A DNA stretch of 64,000 nucleotides from positions 1,798,001 to 1,862,000 of the forward strand of contig JARKIF010000008.1 in the NCBI GenBank assembly GCA_029378245.1, read 5' to 3'. The DNA is from Roridomyces roridus. Lineage: Eukaryota; Basidiomycota; Agaricomycetes; Agaricales; Mycenaceae. Shown piece after piece: positions 32,264-44,011 of the stretch; position 1 is the stretch's first letter; every line of letters starts with the position of its first letter. The notes beneath the pieces are model-generated. The model made no database searches. It saw nothing but the letters and a program-made list of their open reading frames with translations, and was not told where the DNA came from. Both the position numbers and the translations under genes were made by a program.

Positions 32264-34237
32264 TTAGTGCTGGGACCAGTCGATGGAATTGATGTCAATC
32301 CCCTCCTGGACCATCTCCCACAGTGGACTGCAATTTTGCGATGAGAATTGCTGCAGGGGGTAAAACAAAACCACTCACCTCATATCCCGCAGCTTTTGTA
32401 CAGTCCGCACTATATGCTGCACCACGAAATCAATCTCCTTCTCTGTCGTAAAGCGCCCAATGCCAAATCGGAGGGAAGAATGCGCCATGTCTTCCGCAGC
32501 ACCTGGCAGACAGTCAGCGCGGTCAACCGTCGGAACGCAAGAATAGACCCACCCAAGGCACGGAGTACATAAGACGGTTCCAGTGACGCTGATGTACAGG
32601 CGCTGCCGGACGACAGAGCAATGTCCTAAAGGAGGAATATACGATAAATGGCGAGAACTGTAGAGCACGGGCACGGTACCTTGAGGGCCATCAAAAGACT
32701 CTCTCCCTCCACATACGAGAAGCTGAGGTTCACACAACCCGGGTAGCCGTCTGCATCGCCGTTGCGCACGACATGCTCGACCTGGGAGTTGATGCTCTGA
32801 ATCAGGCGCTCGGAAAGTTGAGATATCCGTTTGTGGTCACGCTGGTACGACAGAGAAGAGGGTCAGTCAGTGATTCTGCCATGAGATTAGATAAGAATCG
32901 AATCGGGTCAGTACCCCTGCACACTCGGTTCATCACCGAGCTGGAGGCCAGGCCTAGACCAGGCACTTCCACTCGGTTCGTTTGTGTGCCATGTCTCGTC
33001 ATCCCCGGATCAACTGTAAACCCACTTACGTCCATTTCCATTTTCGCGATCCGCGCAGCTTCACCAATGCCGACCACCAGGTGTGTCGCCAGCGTGCCAC
33101 TCCTCAAGCCGCGTTCCTGCCCGCCTCCGCTGATGATGGGTTCCAGCCGTACCCTGGGTCGCCTCCGGACATATGCGGCACCGATCCCTTTGGGGCCGTA
33201 GATTTTGTGTCCCGAAATGCTGAGGAGATCAACGTTCATGTCGTTAACGTCGACCGGAATCTTGCCCACGGCCTGAGCGGCATCCGAGTGGAAATAGACT
33301 CCTCGGTGTTTGCGCAAGAGTGCCCCGATTTCCTTCATGGGCTGGATCACGCCTGTCTCGTTATTCACGGTCATGATCGAGACGAGCGACGTGTCGGGAC
33401 GGATGGCGGCCTCCAACGCGTCGAGGGAAACGACCCCGTTGGTCTGGACGGGCAGATACGTGATATCAAAGCCCTCTTCGCCGAGTTTTCGGCAAGAATC
33501 GAGGACACATTTGTGTTCCTATACCCAATTCAGACACAGGACGGTACGCAAATTCAATACTCACCGTCTGGGTGGTGATAATATGTTTCTTCTTTTCCTG
33601 GTGAAAGTGCGCTACGCCCTTGATCGCCATGTTATTGGTCTCTGTGGCTCCGGAGGTAAAAATGATGTCCTTTGCGTCAGCGCCGATGAGGTCCGCGACA
33701 TGCTAGACGAAAGAGGGTAAGTAACGGAAGAAAGGAAAGTGGAGTGGGAAGTAACCTTGCGGGCGTCTTCAACGGCCTTTTCAGCTTCCCACCCGTAGGC
33801 GTGCGTTCTACTATGCGGGTTGCCATACTGATCTGTGAGGTACGGAAGCATGGCGTCGAGGACACGGGGATCCACGGGGGTCGTGGCCTACACTCAAAAA
33901 TGAGCTTTCACTAGGCCAACAAAGGATGGTGGTGGATACTGACTTGCATGTCCAAATAGATAGGCCGCGTCTGTTCCTTGGCGGAGCTTTCGAGCTTGAA
34001 GCCGAGCATATCTAGACGGCATCTTTAGCTCGACGGCGAACTCCAAGCAAGCCAGTACTGCATACCCGCTCGTGGTGTAAAATGACTTTCATCTTGGTAA
34101 GTAGCGGGCAAGTCGACGACACTGGCCCTGTCAGCAGCAGAGGGTTGGACGAGACCGCGTCGGGCACCGGCAACTGACGCCCTACGCGCTGTTACCGTCG
34201 TCCTGCAGACAGCTGAGCGGGACACGCGAGACAACAT
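32264..34237 (-). CDS. NFS1: Cysteine desulfurase, mitochondrial iron-sulfur assembly
   Basis: NFS1 takes sulfur from cysteine with pyridoxal phosphate and feeds Fe-S cluster assembly and tRNA thiolation. The N terminus [20 protein letters not shown] is an arginine-rich mitochondrial presequence. Motifs in order are [89 protein letters not shown], and the cofactor lysine in [25 protein letters not shown] follows, then the persulfide cysteine in [20 protein letters not shown]. The end is [19 protein letters not shown], the typical eukaryotic C terminus, with stop at 32264. All hallmark residues are present. The start lies only 135 bp from the stop codon of the heparinase-like gene upstream, so its promoter is short. 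Confidence 0.96.
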
Positions 34238-34372
34238 GGCTGCCGTCCACAGAAATTGGGAGTCACATGTGTCACAGGATTGATAATCTTATCACGCCGA
34301 CTCGACGTGCGCGTCCTCCGGCACGGCATTGGGGTATATACGATACATCCGTCCATACAGAAAGAAAGTCCA

Positions 34373-37054
34373 TTAATTGTGGCTCGTAAGAGACCACTGA
34401 TCTAGCGAAACGGACGGAGGCGTCACGTAGCTCACCGAGCCTGGCCATTGAGGGTTGAACAAAACCTCCAAAGTATACGTTCCTAGACACGGGTCAGTCG
34501 AGCGTAAGAACAGATACAACATCACACACCTGCGGGCAAGTCGATGAGAAGGACCGTAACACCAGGGTTGTCCTGATCCGGGATGGGAGGCGTAGGGTCC
34601 GAATCAAAGCGGACGGCTTTCGACGTCGTGAACGTGGCCCCTGAGGGAGCATTGAGCATTGACACCTTCATCGTCTGCCCATCCAGTGTCAGCGTCGCAG
34701 AGGTTCCACCCGTGTCGATCGAAACCGTCGCATTCGTGTGCATGCGCCACATCACTCCCTGGGAAGCAGTGACCTCGTCCCGAAGAAGGACTTGTTTACG
34801 ACCATTCAAAAGACGAATGCCCCGCTTGACCGATGTTGCGTCAAAGTATGCTGAGGTCATGTCCCTATCGAAAAGTGAGACAGACGACAACGGATTTGAA
34901 ATGGCACGCACGTCGTGAAAAACGCTGTCGAGTCCGTATCGACCTCGATTACGGTGGTCGGTCCTTGGGTTGTCTGGGATGAATCGTGCTTGACAGTCGG
35001 CGCGGCATTGACGTCCTGGTTCGCCTTGTTGATGAGTATTGTGTTCTGACCCTCAGTCATCTTCCTGTAATACTGCCACCTGAAATCCACAATTAACAAA
35101 ACACGGAACGCGAGAAGGGAACAAGCATGCCTCTGATCCGTCTGCGTGTCTCCGACAAAGTAATTCGGAGAGTTGTAGTCTCCCGAACCGAGTTCCCCAG
35201 CCCAGCGCGTGCCGAGTGCGTCAATCACAAAATCACCACAATCGAGGTCGTTATGATTCTGATGTCCCGAATTCTTTCCGGCCTTCATCGCGACAAACAG
35301 CGCGTTATTGTTCGTCCAGGAGCTACGCATGGAAGCCCATTGGTCCAACCCGTTATCGAAGAATGCGTCAAGAGACTTTCCGTCCCAGTACGCGCCCGAC
35401 AGCCGGGGGTCGTACCAAAACATGCTCCAGGGATCAGCGGCATCCCACTGGTCGCGCTGGAACAATGCATACTGGGGCTGGTTGTACTGCGAAGCGTAGA
35501 AAATCATGCTGTTGGCCGTGGACGAATACTTGTTTGGACCGTGGTCGCCATAGTTGAAGAGCGATGTTGCCCCCATGACATACATATGGAAATCACCCGT
35601 CTTGCCGAAATTCGGGTTGGAGGACACGAGGCCATAGTCGGACCCAGTGGCAGATAGGAGCGAGGCAGCCATTTCAGCGTGGCCTGCACAAAATCAGCCA
35701 CTGATTTCGTCAAAGATGATGATACCCACCTGTAGTGCCAAAGTACCAGTAGTTGGCCGTCTCTGCCCATGTCCCATCGTCTGAAACGGCCTGCGCGCAG
35801 TTTTGATTGGCATTGTCGATGGTAGTCTTGAGAAGTTGCTCGGCAACGCCGCTCGTGTCGTCCCCGAGGATGGCGAGAGACCCCATGGTCAAACCGCTGT
35901 TGCAAACACAGTTCCAGTTTCCTTGGGTATTCGTTCGCCACCAACCGGCTGATGTTGTGACCTGAGTAACTCCAAACTGAAGGCCATACTTGAGCAGCGT
36001 GGTCATGATCATAGACTTCTGGCTCGGGGTCCACACGTCGTACAACCAGTCATAGGCGATTCCAAAAGCAGCCGAAAGTTCTGCCGTGTCGAGGAAATGA
36101 ACCGAGTTCCATCTGTCCTCGTCCGGCCCCCAGACGGTGGTCCCATTACCGGCGGCGTTCTAACATTTCGTAAGCCAAGCGCAGATATTAAACACGAGAT
36201 AAAGAACCCGCCTGGATTTCTTCCCAAGCACGATCCACCCACTAGAAAAATCCCCTCAGCATCAGAAAGGGAACGTTCGACTTTCCGTACCGAGGTATCG
36301 TTTGTCATACGATAGACATAGGCGAAGGCCTTTATCCGCGCCTAGAAAACGAAGGATGAGCAACATGTGTTAGAACGTTAAGAAACTACGCGCCTTGATC
36401 TCACGCGCGTTATCCAGGACGCCGCTGCTGTTGTCATTGAAATAGAGCACGGGCGCCGTAGGCTTGAAAGCCGTCGCATTCCCAAAGATAGTCGCGTTCC
36501 AGGCTTGCAGGTAGGGGTCGTTGGCAATCAAACTCGGCAGTGCGTCCCATTTGTACGCCGGAGCGATTAAACGTGGGCGATCCGGCCGAACGGCAAGGAC
36601 GTCGGGGCTTGACGGCTGGAAAGGATCAGCCGGCCAGGAGTTCTGGTCATTTGAAGAAGAGAGTGTGGGTGCGCCAAAGGCTGCCGAGTCCGTCGTCGAA
36701 GGGTATATGGGCCTCATGAACTCGCTGTCAATAGCGGTGGGGAATCTCCCCACCGCCAGTTTCTCGCCCGCTGATTGAGACGAGGAGCTTGCAGCTGGTG
36801 AGCTCGAGCTCTTGTGCCGAGACGCGATTATTCCGCCGACGACGGCAGCAGCAATAATAACTATAGCCAGGGGAATGCCGAACTGGAAGAATGAATGAAA
36901 ATTCGTAGCTTATTTCGAGAACAAGACGGCGCACCTTTATCCAGTTACTCGTGCGTTTCGGGCGGCGTGCAGGTGTGATGAAACCGGTCGACTCATTGTA
37001 AGGCGCGTTGGAGTACAGGCCGTGGTTTTGCCCGTCCAAGTTGGAGTAGGACAT
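34373..37054 (-). CDS. Heparinase II/III-like protein with N-terminal membrane anchor
   Basis: The family includes polysaccharide lyases for uronate-containing glycans. The chosen start MSYSNLDGQNHGLYSNAPYN is a hydrophilic cytosolic tail of about 40 residues ending in ARRPKRTSNWIK, followed by one transmembrane helix FGIPLAIVIIAAAVVGGIIA across a spliced junction, then a Ser-rich stem: a type II membrane protein. The alpha-toroid part includes FLDTAELSAAFGIAYDW, NTQGNWNCVCNSGLTMG and DGTWAETANYWYFGTTG. The beta-sandwich lyase core has GHQNHNDLDCGDFVIDALG and RWAGELGSGDYNSPNYF, the expected His/Asn/Asp pattern. The last exon ends at FNPQWPGSVSYVTPPS and stop 34373. Substrate and true lyase activity are not shown by sequence. 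A GTG-started extension to 37132 is rejected. Confidence 0.85.
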
Positions 37055-37402
37055 GGGCAGAGGAGGGGTATATTTGCTCCTCTGTCTGTCCGGCGTGATT
37101 TTCCCCTTCCAAGCAACTTCCAAGCCTTTCACGGGCTGTTCCTATGGTGGCCATTGAAGGCCGTTCCGCTGATTTCTGACTGGGATTCACGCAATGAAAG
37201 ACCGTTTTTGTAGAGTGTCTCCGTTGGCACAGTAGAGGGTTTCCATGAGCTCGAATAACAGCGTTGGTAATTCATCAGCAGAAGAAATCGACTGAGAACG
37301 AGCTGGGAGCGGCAGCAAGTCGTTCAACGCACGGACCAAGCTCCGCTTAGGTGATTCAAACTCAGAGCCAATCAGGACCCACCCTGCTTGCTTCCTTCAA
37401 CG
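37055..37402. promoter_or_regulatory. Divergent promoter, heparinase-like gene / SR protein gene
   Basis: 348 bp between outward-facing starts. No clear core promoter element was found. Confidence 0.45.
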
Positions 37403-38918
37403 ATGTCCCGACGTCTCTATCTCGGCAGTAAGGCCCTTTCGCATCGTCTCCCCCGTCGACCCCAGTATTGAAACAACGTACCAAGGGCTCAGCGCTGACG
37501 CGCGCTCGGAAGACGTCTCGAAACTCTTCGAAGGTTATGGCAACATTATCGACTGCCGTGTTATGACTGGTTCGTCCCGACACGGACCCCCTCAGGACGA
37601 CGCTCTCAATCAACCCGCGACAGGCTTTGGTTTTGTGGAATTTGAGAACGCCAAGGTACCGTGATTCTCCTTTTTTTTTCTCTCTCTCGGTGGCTCAACG
37701 TACGATTTGCGTCAAGGACGCTGAGGATGCTGTCACCAACTTCAACGGGAAGCAATTCATGGGTCAGAGGTGTGTGGGCGCTCTTGACTTCTTCCATTTT
37801 AACCGTCTAACACCGGCGGGTAGCATCGTCGTCGAATTTGCGAAGGAGAGTCGTCCCCGTCGGGAGCCCTACGATGGCGACAGAAGTTACGGGTACGCTG
37901 GCATACTGCTTCTCAGCCTGATGTTTATCTGATTGTGTCCTTCAGTGCCCCCCGCTCACGCAGGCCCCCTGGCATCCGCCTTACCGTCTCAGGAATTTCT
38001 CGTGACACAAGCTGGCAGGTATGATTCTGTCCCTCGCACGGCCGTCGTCGTTTTTCCCCCCGTTGGCACTCGGTTCGAGAATGGCTACTCGCTGCGGCAC
38101 TCTCACCATGGATGGCGTTTTTCCTTACTCGTCGGACGGGCATATGGTCTTGGCCACGTTTTCTCCCGCGGGTAGTTTGGGCTCGATTGGCATCACATCT
38201 CCCTCCTGGCGGCTCTGCTCTTGTTCCTCCGCGATGGACCGACCCTGATCATGCCCTCCCGCACTTAGGATTTGAAGGACTTTGGACGCGAGGCCGGAAG
38301 CGTCTCTTTTGCTGACGTTGACCGTGACTATCGCGACCAGGGGTGCGTTCTTTCCTCGGGTAATACACAAGCGACTCACGGTTGCCCATGTAGAGTTCTC
38401 GAGTATCTCTCCCGAGAGGATGCCGAGCGTGCTGTCAAAGATCTCGACGGCAAGGACCTCCGCGGCCGCCCTGTGCGTGTAGCTTTCGACGAATCGGTGA
38501 GTAACCCCTTGTATGACCCCAGAAAGACTGACATATCTGTCTGACAGCGCGGCGGTGCCGACAACTATCATCGCAGTGACCGCCGCGACGACCGTCGTGA
38601 CGATCGTTATGAGCGTAACAGCTACAGAGACGACCGTGGAGGCCACCGCGAAGACCGCTACAGGGACGACCGTTCTCACCGCCGTGACCGTTCGCGCTCT
38701 CCTCCTCGCCGGTCTGACTACGACGATCGCCGGCCCGCCAGGTCTCCGCCGCCCAGACGCGATGATAGGGGGTACGATTATCTCGTCACCAACGAAAATC
38801 TGATGCTTATGACCTTCGCAGGGACCGGGATGACAAGAGGCGCGGCGGCGAAGATAAGGAAGAACGTTATGACGCCAGGAGTGACGCCAGGAGCGGAGAT
38901 GCTGGATGGGGCCGTTGA
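37403..38918 (+). CDS. SR-type splicing factor, two RRMs and RS/RD tail
   Basis: The protein binds RNA and helps select splice sites, and should be nuclear. The first exon is 25 nt (MSRRLYLG plus one base). RRM1 follows: RLSADARSEDVSKLFEGYG, GFGFVEFENAKDAEDAV (RNP1-like, across introns) and IVVEFAKES. The second domain begins GIRLTVSGISRDTSWQDLKDF; SWQDLKD is the invariant helix of the pseudo-RRM in SRSF1-type proteins. It continues REAGSVSFADVDRD and VLEYLSREDAERAV. The tail is rich in DR, RD and RS (HREDRYRDDRSHRRDRSRSP) and ends DARSGDAGWGR. Introns are about 45-60 nt except the one inside the SWQDLKD codons (38019-38268), which is 250 nt. It is close to S. pombe Srp2 and human SRSF1/4/5/6 in design; the exact orthologue is uncertain. 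Confidence 0.92.
38019..38268 (+). other. Unusually long intron (250 nt) in the SR protein gene
   Basis: The donor is CAG|GTATGA and the acceptor CACTTAG|GAT, joining SWQ to DLKDF. It is about five times longer than the other introns of the gene. Several internal AG and GT sites are visible, so alternative splicing is possible. Confidence 0.7.
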
Positions 38919-39429
38919 AATGAAAAATCCTCGGCTGGTACGCGCAGAAATACGGACGCTGGCCAAAACAGGAACCCCAGAAAGGCTTGGTATCTTCCCA
39001 GTGGTGGTGGATGCCTCGGATACTCTTTTTGCTCCTTCTCTCTCTCTCTTGCCCCGAAATGCTGTTGTCTATACGCCGACCCGTGTACTACTTCGTTGGA
39101 CCCGTCCATCTTGGAAACATCATGAGGATACCATACACAAGGAACGAACAATCCGAGGTTGGCATTGGCGCTGGCGTTGGCGTTGGAATCTCCTTCCACA
39201 AGGGCACAAATCACAGCGGGAAGAATACAAACCACTGGCTGCGGCTAACTGACTCGTGTCACCTTGAGTGCCTCCAGCATGCGGGTGCGGCTTCTGCACT
39301 GGTTTCTTCGACATCACGGCGCTGGCGGACTTCGACATCACGGAGCCGACCCAGCGACGGCGCCCACTGGCTTCCGTTCTGGAATTTTGGCTGTGCGTTC
39401 TGGAACTCTCTGTAGAACTTGTAGAGAAA
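38919..39429. other. Convergent intergenic region, SR gene / TBCE
   Basis: About 510 bp between facing stop codons. There is a short GGCGTTGGC-type tandem array near 39160-39190 and repeats of TCGACATCACGG near 39308-39345. Open frames here have no family features. Confidence 0.5.
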
Positions 39430-41438
39430 TCATTGTATTGTGCAAATAATATTTGACCCCGACTCCACCCCGAGCCAGGCCAGATCATGCTGGTCCCGAT
39501 CAATGTCGAGGAGCGCCCAAGACGTGTCCTGCATTTGCAACCAGAGCAAGACCATGGCTGTGTCGGAAGCGGCTGCGTGTTGCTTCATCGTTTTGCGGAC
39601 TTTGAGCCGGAAGGCCCGCAGCGTCATCGTCGGGAGGACCCGCAATATAGTACGGTCGGTGTTGTCCATGAGATTGTTATTGGGCGGTATCTGCCCCCGT
39701 GGATCTGGTTTGGGGAGCGACTCCTTAGGGAAATAATACATATTGAGATCTGCACTCGTCGTGAGCGGCAGTGTGGGCGATCGTAGAAGCGACACACCCA
39801 TAAGGCGGGAGCTCAGCTTTTCTTGACGCTGACTCGAATCCCGCTCGTCGGGGCGGCCATATTCTATAGCCTTGTGAATTCAAGGTATGACTCGAGAAGA
39901 GGATTACTCACTGAGACACAGGTCGGCGTAGCGAGGGTGGGCAAGAGTCCGTTCTGCGTCCGTCTTTGGTCCGTGGAGCGCGATGTGCGATAGGTAGAAT
40001 AATTCACAGTCTTTTCGCTCTTTGGCAGAAATCTACTCCGGATTAGGCAACCAGCGGAAACAAAGTTGGTATGATGGACCCACAGTCGCAGCATCTAAAG
40101 CCGACAGAGACGGGTACCGCGCTATTGCGAGCTGCCGACTGTTACGGGTATGGACGGGATCTGCGTGAAAGCGCTGATCGTTGGTAAAGAGTATCACCGA
40201 CGCATATGCTACTTGCCATTGAATAGAGGGTTTCCTATAAGAGTTAGAGTCTGCAGGTTCGGGCACCACGTCGAAAGTGCATCAATATCGCCCCAGGAGC
40301 CTAAAGCGTTGAACGATAACGAAAGGTGTTTCACGTCCAGCGTTCGGCCAGTCACAGGAGGTGGGATTTTGTCGATTTTGTTAGACGTCAAAACGATGCG
40401 TTCTAGCCTTGCAAAGAGTGAGCAAAAATAGGGGGTCGAGGGCATCACCTACGAAGGGTAATGCTGAAAACAGTCGCAGATGTGAACCCAGTCGTTGCAC
40501 TCATTGCTGTCCAAGTTGATTGACTCGAGTGCGGAGCTTTCGCCGCCCGATGATAGTTTGCTGATGAGGTTATAACCCAATTCGACTACTCTCAAAGCGG
40601 GCATGACCGAGGTGACTTGTTTCACCTCTGGCCAAGTTATGAGAGTACCATTGAGCCGTAACTGGAGTAAATTGGAGAAGGCCAAGGGAATGTCGGTCGG
40701 GGCCTGTAAGCGGTTGCGACTGTAGCAGAATAGTCGGGAACCGCAGTAAGCAGCGATCATTCGTGGCAACTGACTTTAGCGTCAATCGCTGGAGAGCCGG
40801 GAGCTCGGCAGAGATGCGTGCGATGGTCTCCCAATTGGGTATCAGACTGGTGGAAAGGTCGAGGCCACGGACATCTAAAGGGTTTCATGAGTAGGAATAC
40901 TAGACTGCGTAAGCTGAGTCGAGTCACTTGGGCATGTTGCCCGAATCGTGCCCGTCGTTTCGTCGTAGCGCGACACATTCTCGTTGTCCAGGCTCACTTC
41001 TCGGAGGCGGTCAAGATGCGCGAATTTGCCTCGTATTTTATCGAGATCCACTGCCTCGACCTCGATGGCACCGTTCGACGATCCCAACATGACCTTCTCT
41101 TGTGATCCCGAGCCATGGGGCATTTCGACGTATTTCGCTCTCAGCGCATACAGAAAAGAGACGCCATAGGAGATAGATGGAGTAGGGCGGATGAAGGACC
41201 CCGAGTTGGGTATACTAGACGCGTTTTCGAGCCAAGAACGGGTTGCGGGCTAGCATCAGCCTCACCGACAAGTGAAGTAGCGTATTCCATCCTTGACGCC
41301 GTCGTGTTTTCCGCGCTTAGAGTCATCCCATTCGACGCCAAGCCAAATGCCCGATGTGTTTTGCACTTCTCCGACGAATTTCACGGTGCCAGTGCTGCCC
41401 CCCAGACTCAGACGCGTCCCTTGAGATGGAGTGGCCAT
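39430..41438 (-). CDS. TBCE: Tubulin-folding cofactor E
   Basis: TBCE takes alpha-tubulin through the folding/dimer-assembly pathway. An N-terminal CAP-Gly domain begins MATPSQGTRLSLGG with TVKFVGEVQNTSGIWLGVEW and RGKHDGVKDGIRYF. A linker with EAVDLDKIRGKFAHLDRLRE follows. The leucine-rich repeats include FSNLLQLRLNGTLITWPEVK, ALRVVELGYNLISKL, LERIVLTSNKIDKIP and DVKHLSLSFNALGSWGDI, then YLSHIALHGPKTDAERT-type sequence. The C-terminal ubiquitin-like domain has RTILRVLPTMTLRAFRLKVR and AMVLLWLQ, ending SNIICTIQ at 39430. This CAP-Gly + LRR + UBL order is diagnostic. Many short introns are present. It is head-to-head with the HIBCH-like gene, start codons 52 bp apart. Confidence 0.93.
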
Positions 41439-41490
41439 AAACGGAAGTGATGGTTAGCATGTGATTCGGACAACTCTTTCCCTGCACACC
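41439..41490. promoter_or_regulatory. 52-bp bidirectional spacer, TBCE / HIBCH
   Basis: Only 52 bp separate the two outward-facing ATG codons, so transcription starts or 5' UTRs must overlap or be extremely short, or the real starts lie further inside the genes. Confidence 0.6.
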
Positions 41491-43324
41491 ATGCTCGCGG
41501 CCTCGACGCGTTTTATGTCTCGCCGTGTCACTGCATTGAACAGAACGAGGGCTATTGCTAGGCATATGTCGGACGTGGCTGGCTCCAAACCGCCGTCGGG
41601 TGCGGAGGCAGAGGTACGTCGTATTTTCATCTGTAATGTGATTCACATAGCCAACTGATCCCAAGCCTGTAGTTCGCTTCGAATCTACTCTGGCATTGCG
41701 AAATTTCATCTTGAACCGCCCCAAAAAACTCAATGCCCTCAACGATGAGATGCTTGCTTTATTGCGACCCAAAATCGAGGTCGGCACCCCCGAATCCATT
41801 TTCGGGTCTTGCTCACTCTCCCGATGCTCTAGGAATGGGACAATGCTGAGCTATGCAACGTGATTGCGGGAACCGGGACTGGCCGCGCGTTCTGCGCAGG
41901 GGGTGACGTCCAGGGTTCGCCGAGATTTCCTCCCCGGGACCGTGGATTTGACCCTATTCTCAGGTGTCGTACAGGCTGCTGCCGACGAGTCGACCCGCCA
42001 GAAAGCCATCAACTTTTTCAAGCAGGAGTAGGTCGCATTGCGTCTCATCAGAGACAGGCGACTGAATGACGCGCAGATTCGATCTGGACCTTCTTCTTTC
42101 GTCGCTGCAGAAGCCCTATGTCGCCATCCTAGATGGCCTTACCAGTGCGTCATGCACTTCGACTTCTCGCTCCTAACTTTACTTTCCAGTGGGCGGCGGT
42201 GTCGGACTTGTTGCCGGTGCACCGTTCCGTGTCGCCACCGAGAACACCGTATTTTCCATGCCGGAGACCAATATTGGATATTGTCCCTGATGTGGGATCC
42301 AGTTACTTCATGTCTAGGCTCGACGGACAGATAGGCACCTACCTTGCTTTGACCTCAGACACCATCAAGGGCAGAGCAGTCTTGTGAGTCGCATCTCATC
42401 CCTTGGTGCCGCTGTTGACGTGGCTACTACAGCGACCATGGCTTTGCGACGCATTATATACCGTCTCGGAGAATTCCTATGCTTCTCGATCGACTTTCCA
42501 ATCTTGAAACCACTGATAGGACGACCATTGATCGCACTTTGGAAGAGCTTTGCACCGAGCGTGAGCAAGAAGAGCCGCTGCCGCCTTTTGTCGGCGAGAA
42601 GCGGGCTGCACTAGACCTTGCGTTCCGGCATGACCGAGTCGAGAGGATTTTCACTGAACTTGAGGGTCTTTCGACGAACCCTAGCACCGAGATCAGTGAA
42701 TGGGCCTCCAAGACACTCGAAACATTGCAATTACGCAGTCCTACGAGCTTGAAAGTCGCCCTCAAAGCCATACGCTTGGGAAAGACTCAGACTTTAGCGG
42801 AAGCGCTAAACATGGAACTAAAGATCGCCACTGCGTTCTGTGTACGTATACTTGGCTTCTGCTTCTTTGACCCAAAATAATGGACATCTCAGAATGGCGC
42901 AAGTCCCGATTTCGGTACAGGAGTGACTGCCGTCCTTGTTACCAAATCGAAAGGGCGACCAGACTGGAAGCCTTCGTCAGTGGAAGAGGTTACCGACGAG
43001 ATCGTGGAAAGATTCTTTTCGCCGCACTCGAAATACTTGGCAAATGCACCAACTGTCGAGCTGGATGCAGGACGCGGAGCCAGCGAGCGGACACAGCTGC
43101 GATACACATTGCCTACGGAGGACGACATTCGGGACGTGATCACAGGTGCCGACCCCGACAGTGGCGACATGGGATATACGCTTGACGATCTGTTGGAATA
43201 TTATCATGATTCCCGAGCCGGCAAATTGGGCGTTGCAGAGAAGATCCTCGAGGTTGTTGAACGCAAGACGAGTTTGGTGGATAACAAGGACGGCAACTAT
43301 GTGTGGCTTCGGTGGAATCCTTGA
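41491..43324 (+). CDS. EHD3: 3-hydroxyisobutyryl-CoA hydrolase (crotonase superfamily), mitochondrial
   Basis: HIBCH hydrolyses 3-hydroxyisobutyryl-CoA in valine breakdown. The N terminus [25 protein letters not shown] is a basic, hydroxylated presequence for mitochondria. The crotonase fold follows: [24 protein letters not shown], then [24 protein letters not shown] joined by splicing to MGGGVGL (oxyanion-hole region), and [20 protein letters not shown], the HIBCH-specific block. The C-terminal half has [33 protein letters not shown] and [19 protein letters not shown], where HIBCH members typically read DFxEGVRAxLxDKDxxPxW. A further tail after [10 protein letters not shown], of about 90 residues, is longer than in animal HIBCH but usual in fungi (yeast Ehd3, mitoribosome-linked). 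Small exons lie around 41800-42110. Confidence 0.9.
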
Positions 43325-44011
43325 CTTGCAGAATCCTAGGTTTCTTGTGTTGACAGTGTGTGAAATCTAGTCTTCAGATTATCAGTGCGGACACTCAAGC
43401 GGCGGATCATCCAGAGCCGTTTTCCTGAGTAGCCGCCATCCCGAGCAGCCGCCGACCGAAGCTCGAGAAGTGAACTGGTTTGGAGCGCTGGGTTGACCGC
43501 CGGCGACACTCACGGCGGTCCTGAAGTTGATTTGGAATCAGGGGAACGACAGGCTAGTGTAGAACATGCCGTTTGCTGGTGTTCGCTGACGGGAACAGAC
43601 TGGCCTGCCGAGAGTTATCCTTAGAATACTGACTGTTGGGGGTCCGGCATACATGTCTCAAGGAGAGCTGTCGCCACGCTCATCGCCACCGTTCCCTTCC
43701 CAAGCGCGATTCCCATCAACGAACTGAGCCACAGATTCAATTGGTTCCGCGGAACCAAATACTGGTATCTTTCATTTTCGACTGGCTCGATTTGGTCGCA
43801 AAGCCGGCGTCAGTAATCTGAATCCGCTCACCACGTTCACTACGTTTCGGTCTCTAACCCCGCCTAGCATCCCCGGATTCGGAGGCCGCATAAACTTGGA
43901 TTTCGATGTCCCCAGCTGTCCGAGGCGGCACGGGAATATATAAAATAAAGACCGTTCAACACTCATCGTCCTCATCCCTCCCAGCCATCGACTCATCCAT
44001 CCTACACTACA
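43325..44011. other. Intergenic region upstream of IDO
   Basis: 687 bp without a recognisable gene. A TATA box is present near the right end (separate entry). A GAGTAGCCGCC / GAGCAGCCGCC near-repeat is seen at about 43430-43455. Confidence 0.5.
43937..43944 (+). promoter_or_regulatory. TATA box of the IDO gene
   Basis: TATATAAA lies 68 bp before the ATG at 44012, with pyrimidine-rich CCTCATCCCTCCC between. Position and sequence fit a fungal TATA promoter. Confidence 0.65.

Noticed and set aside
39160..39190. Microsatellite-like GGCGTTGGCGTTGG tract
   Set aside because: It is too short and imperfect to call as a functional repeat; it is mentioned only under the intergenic entry.
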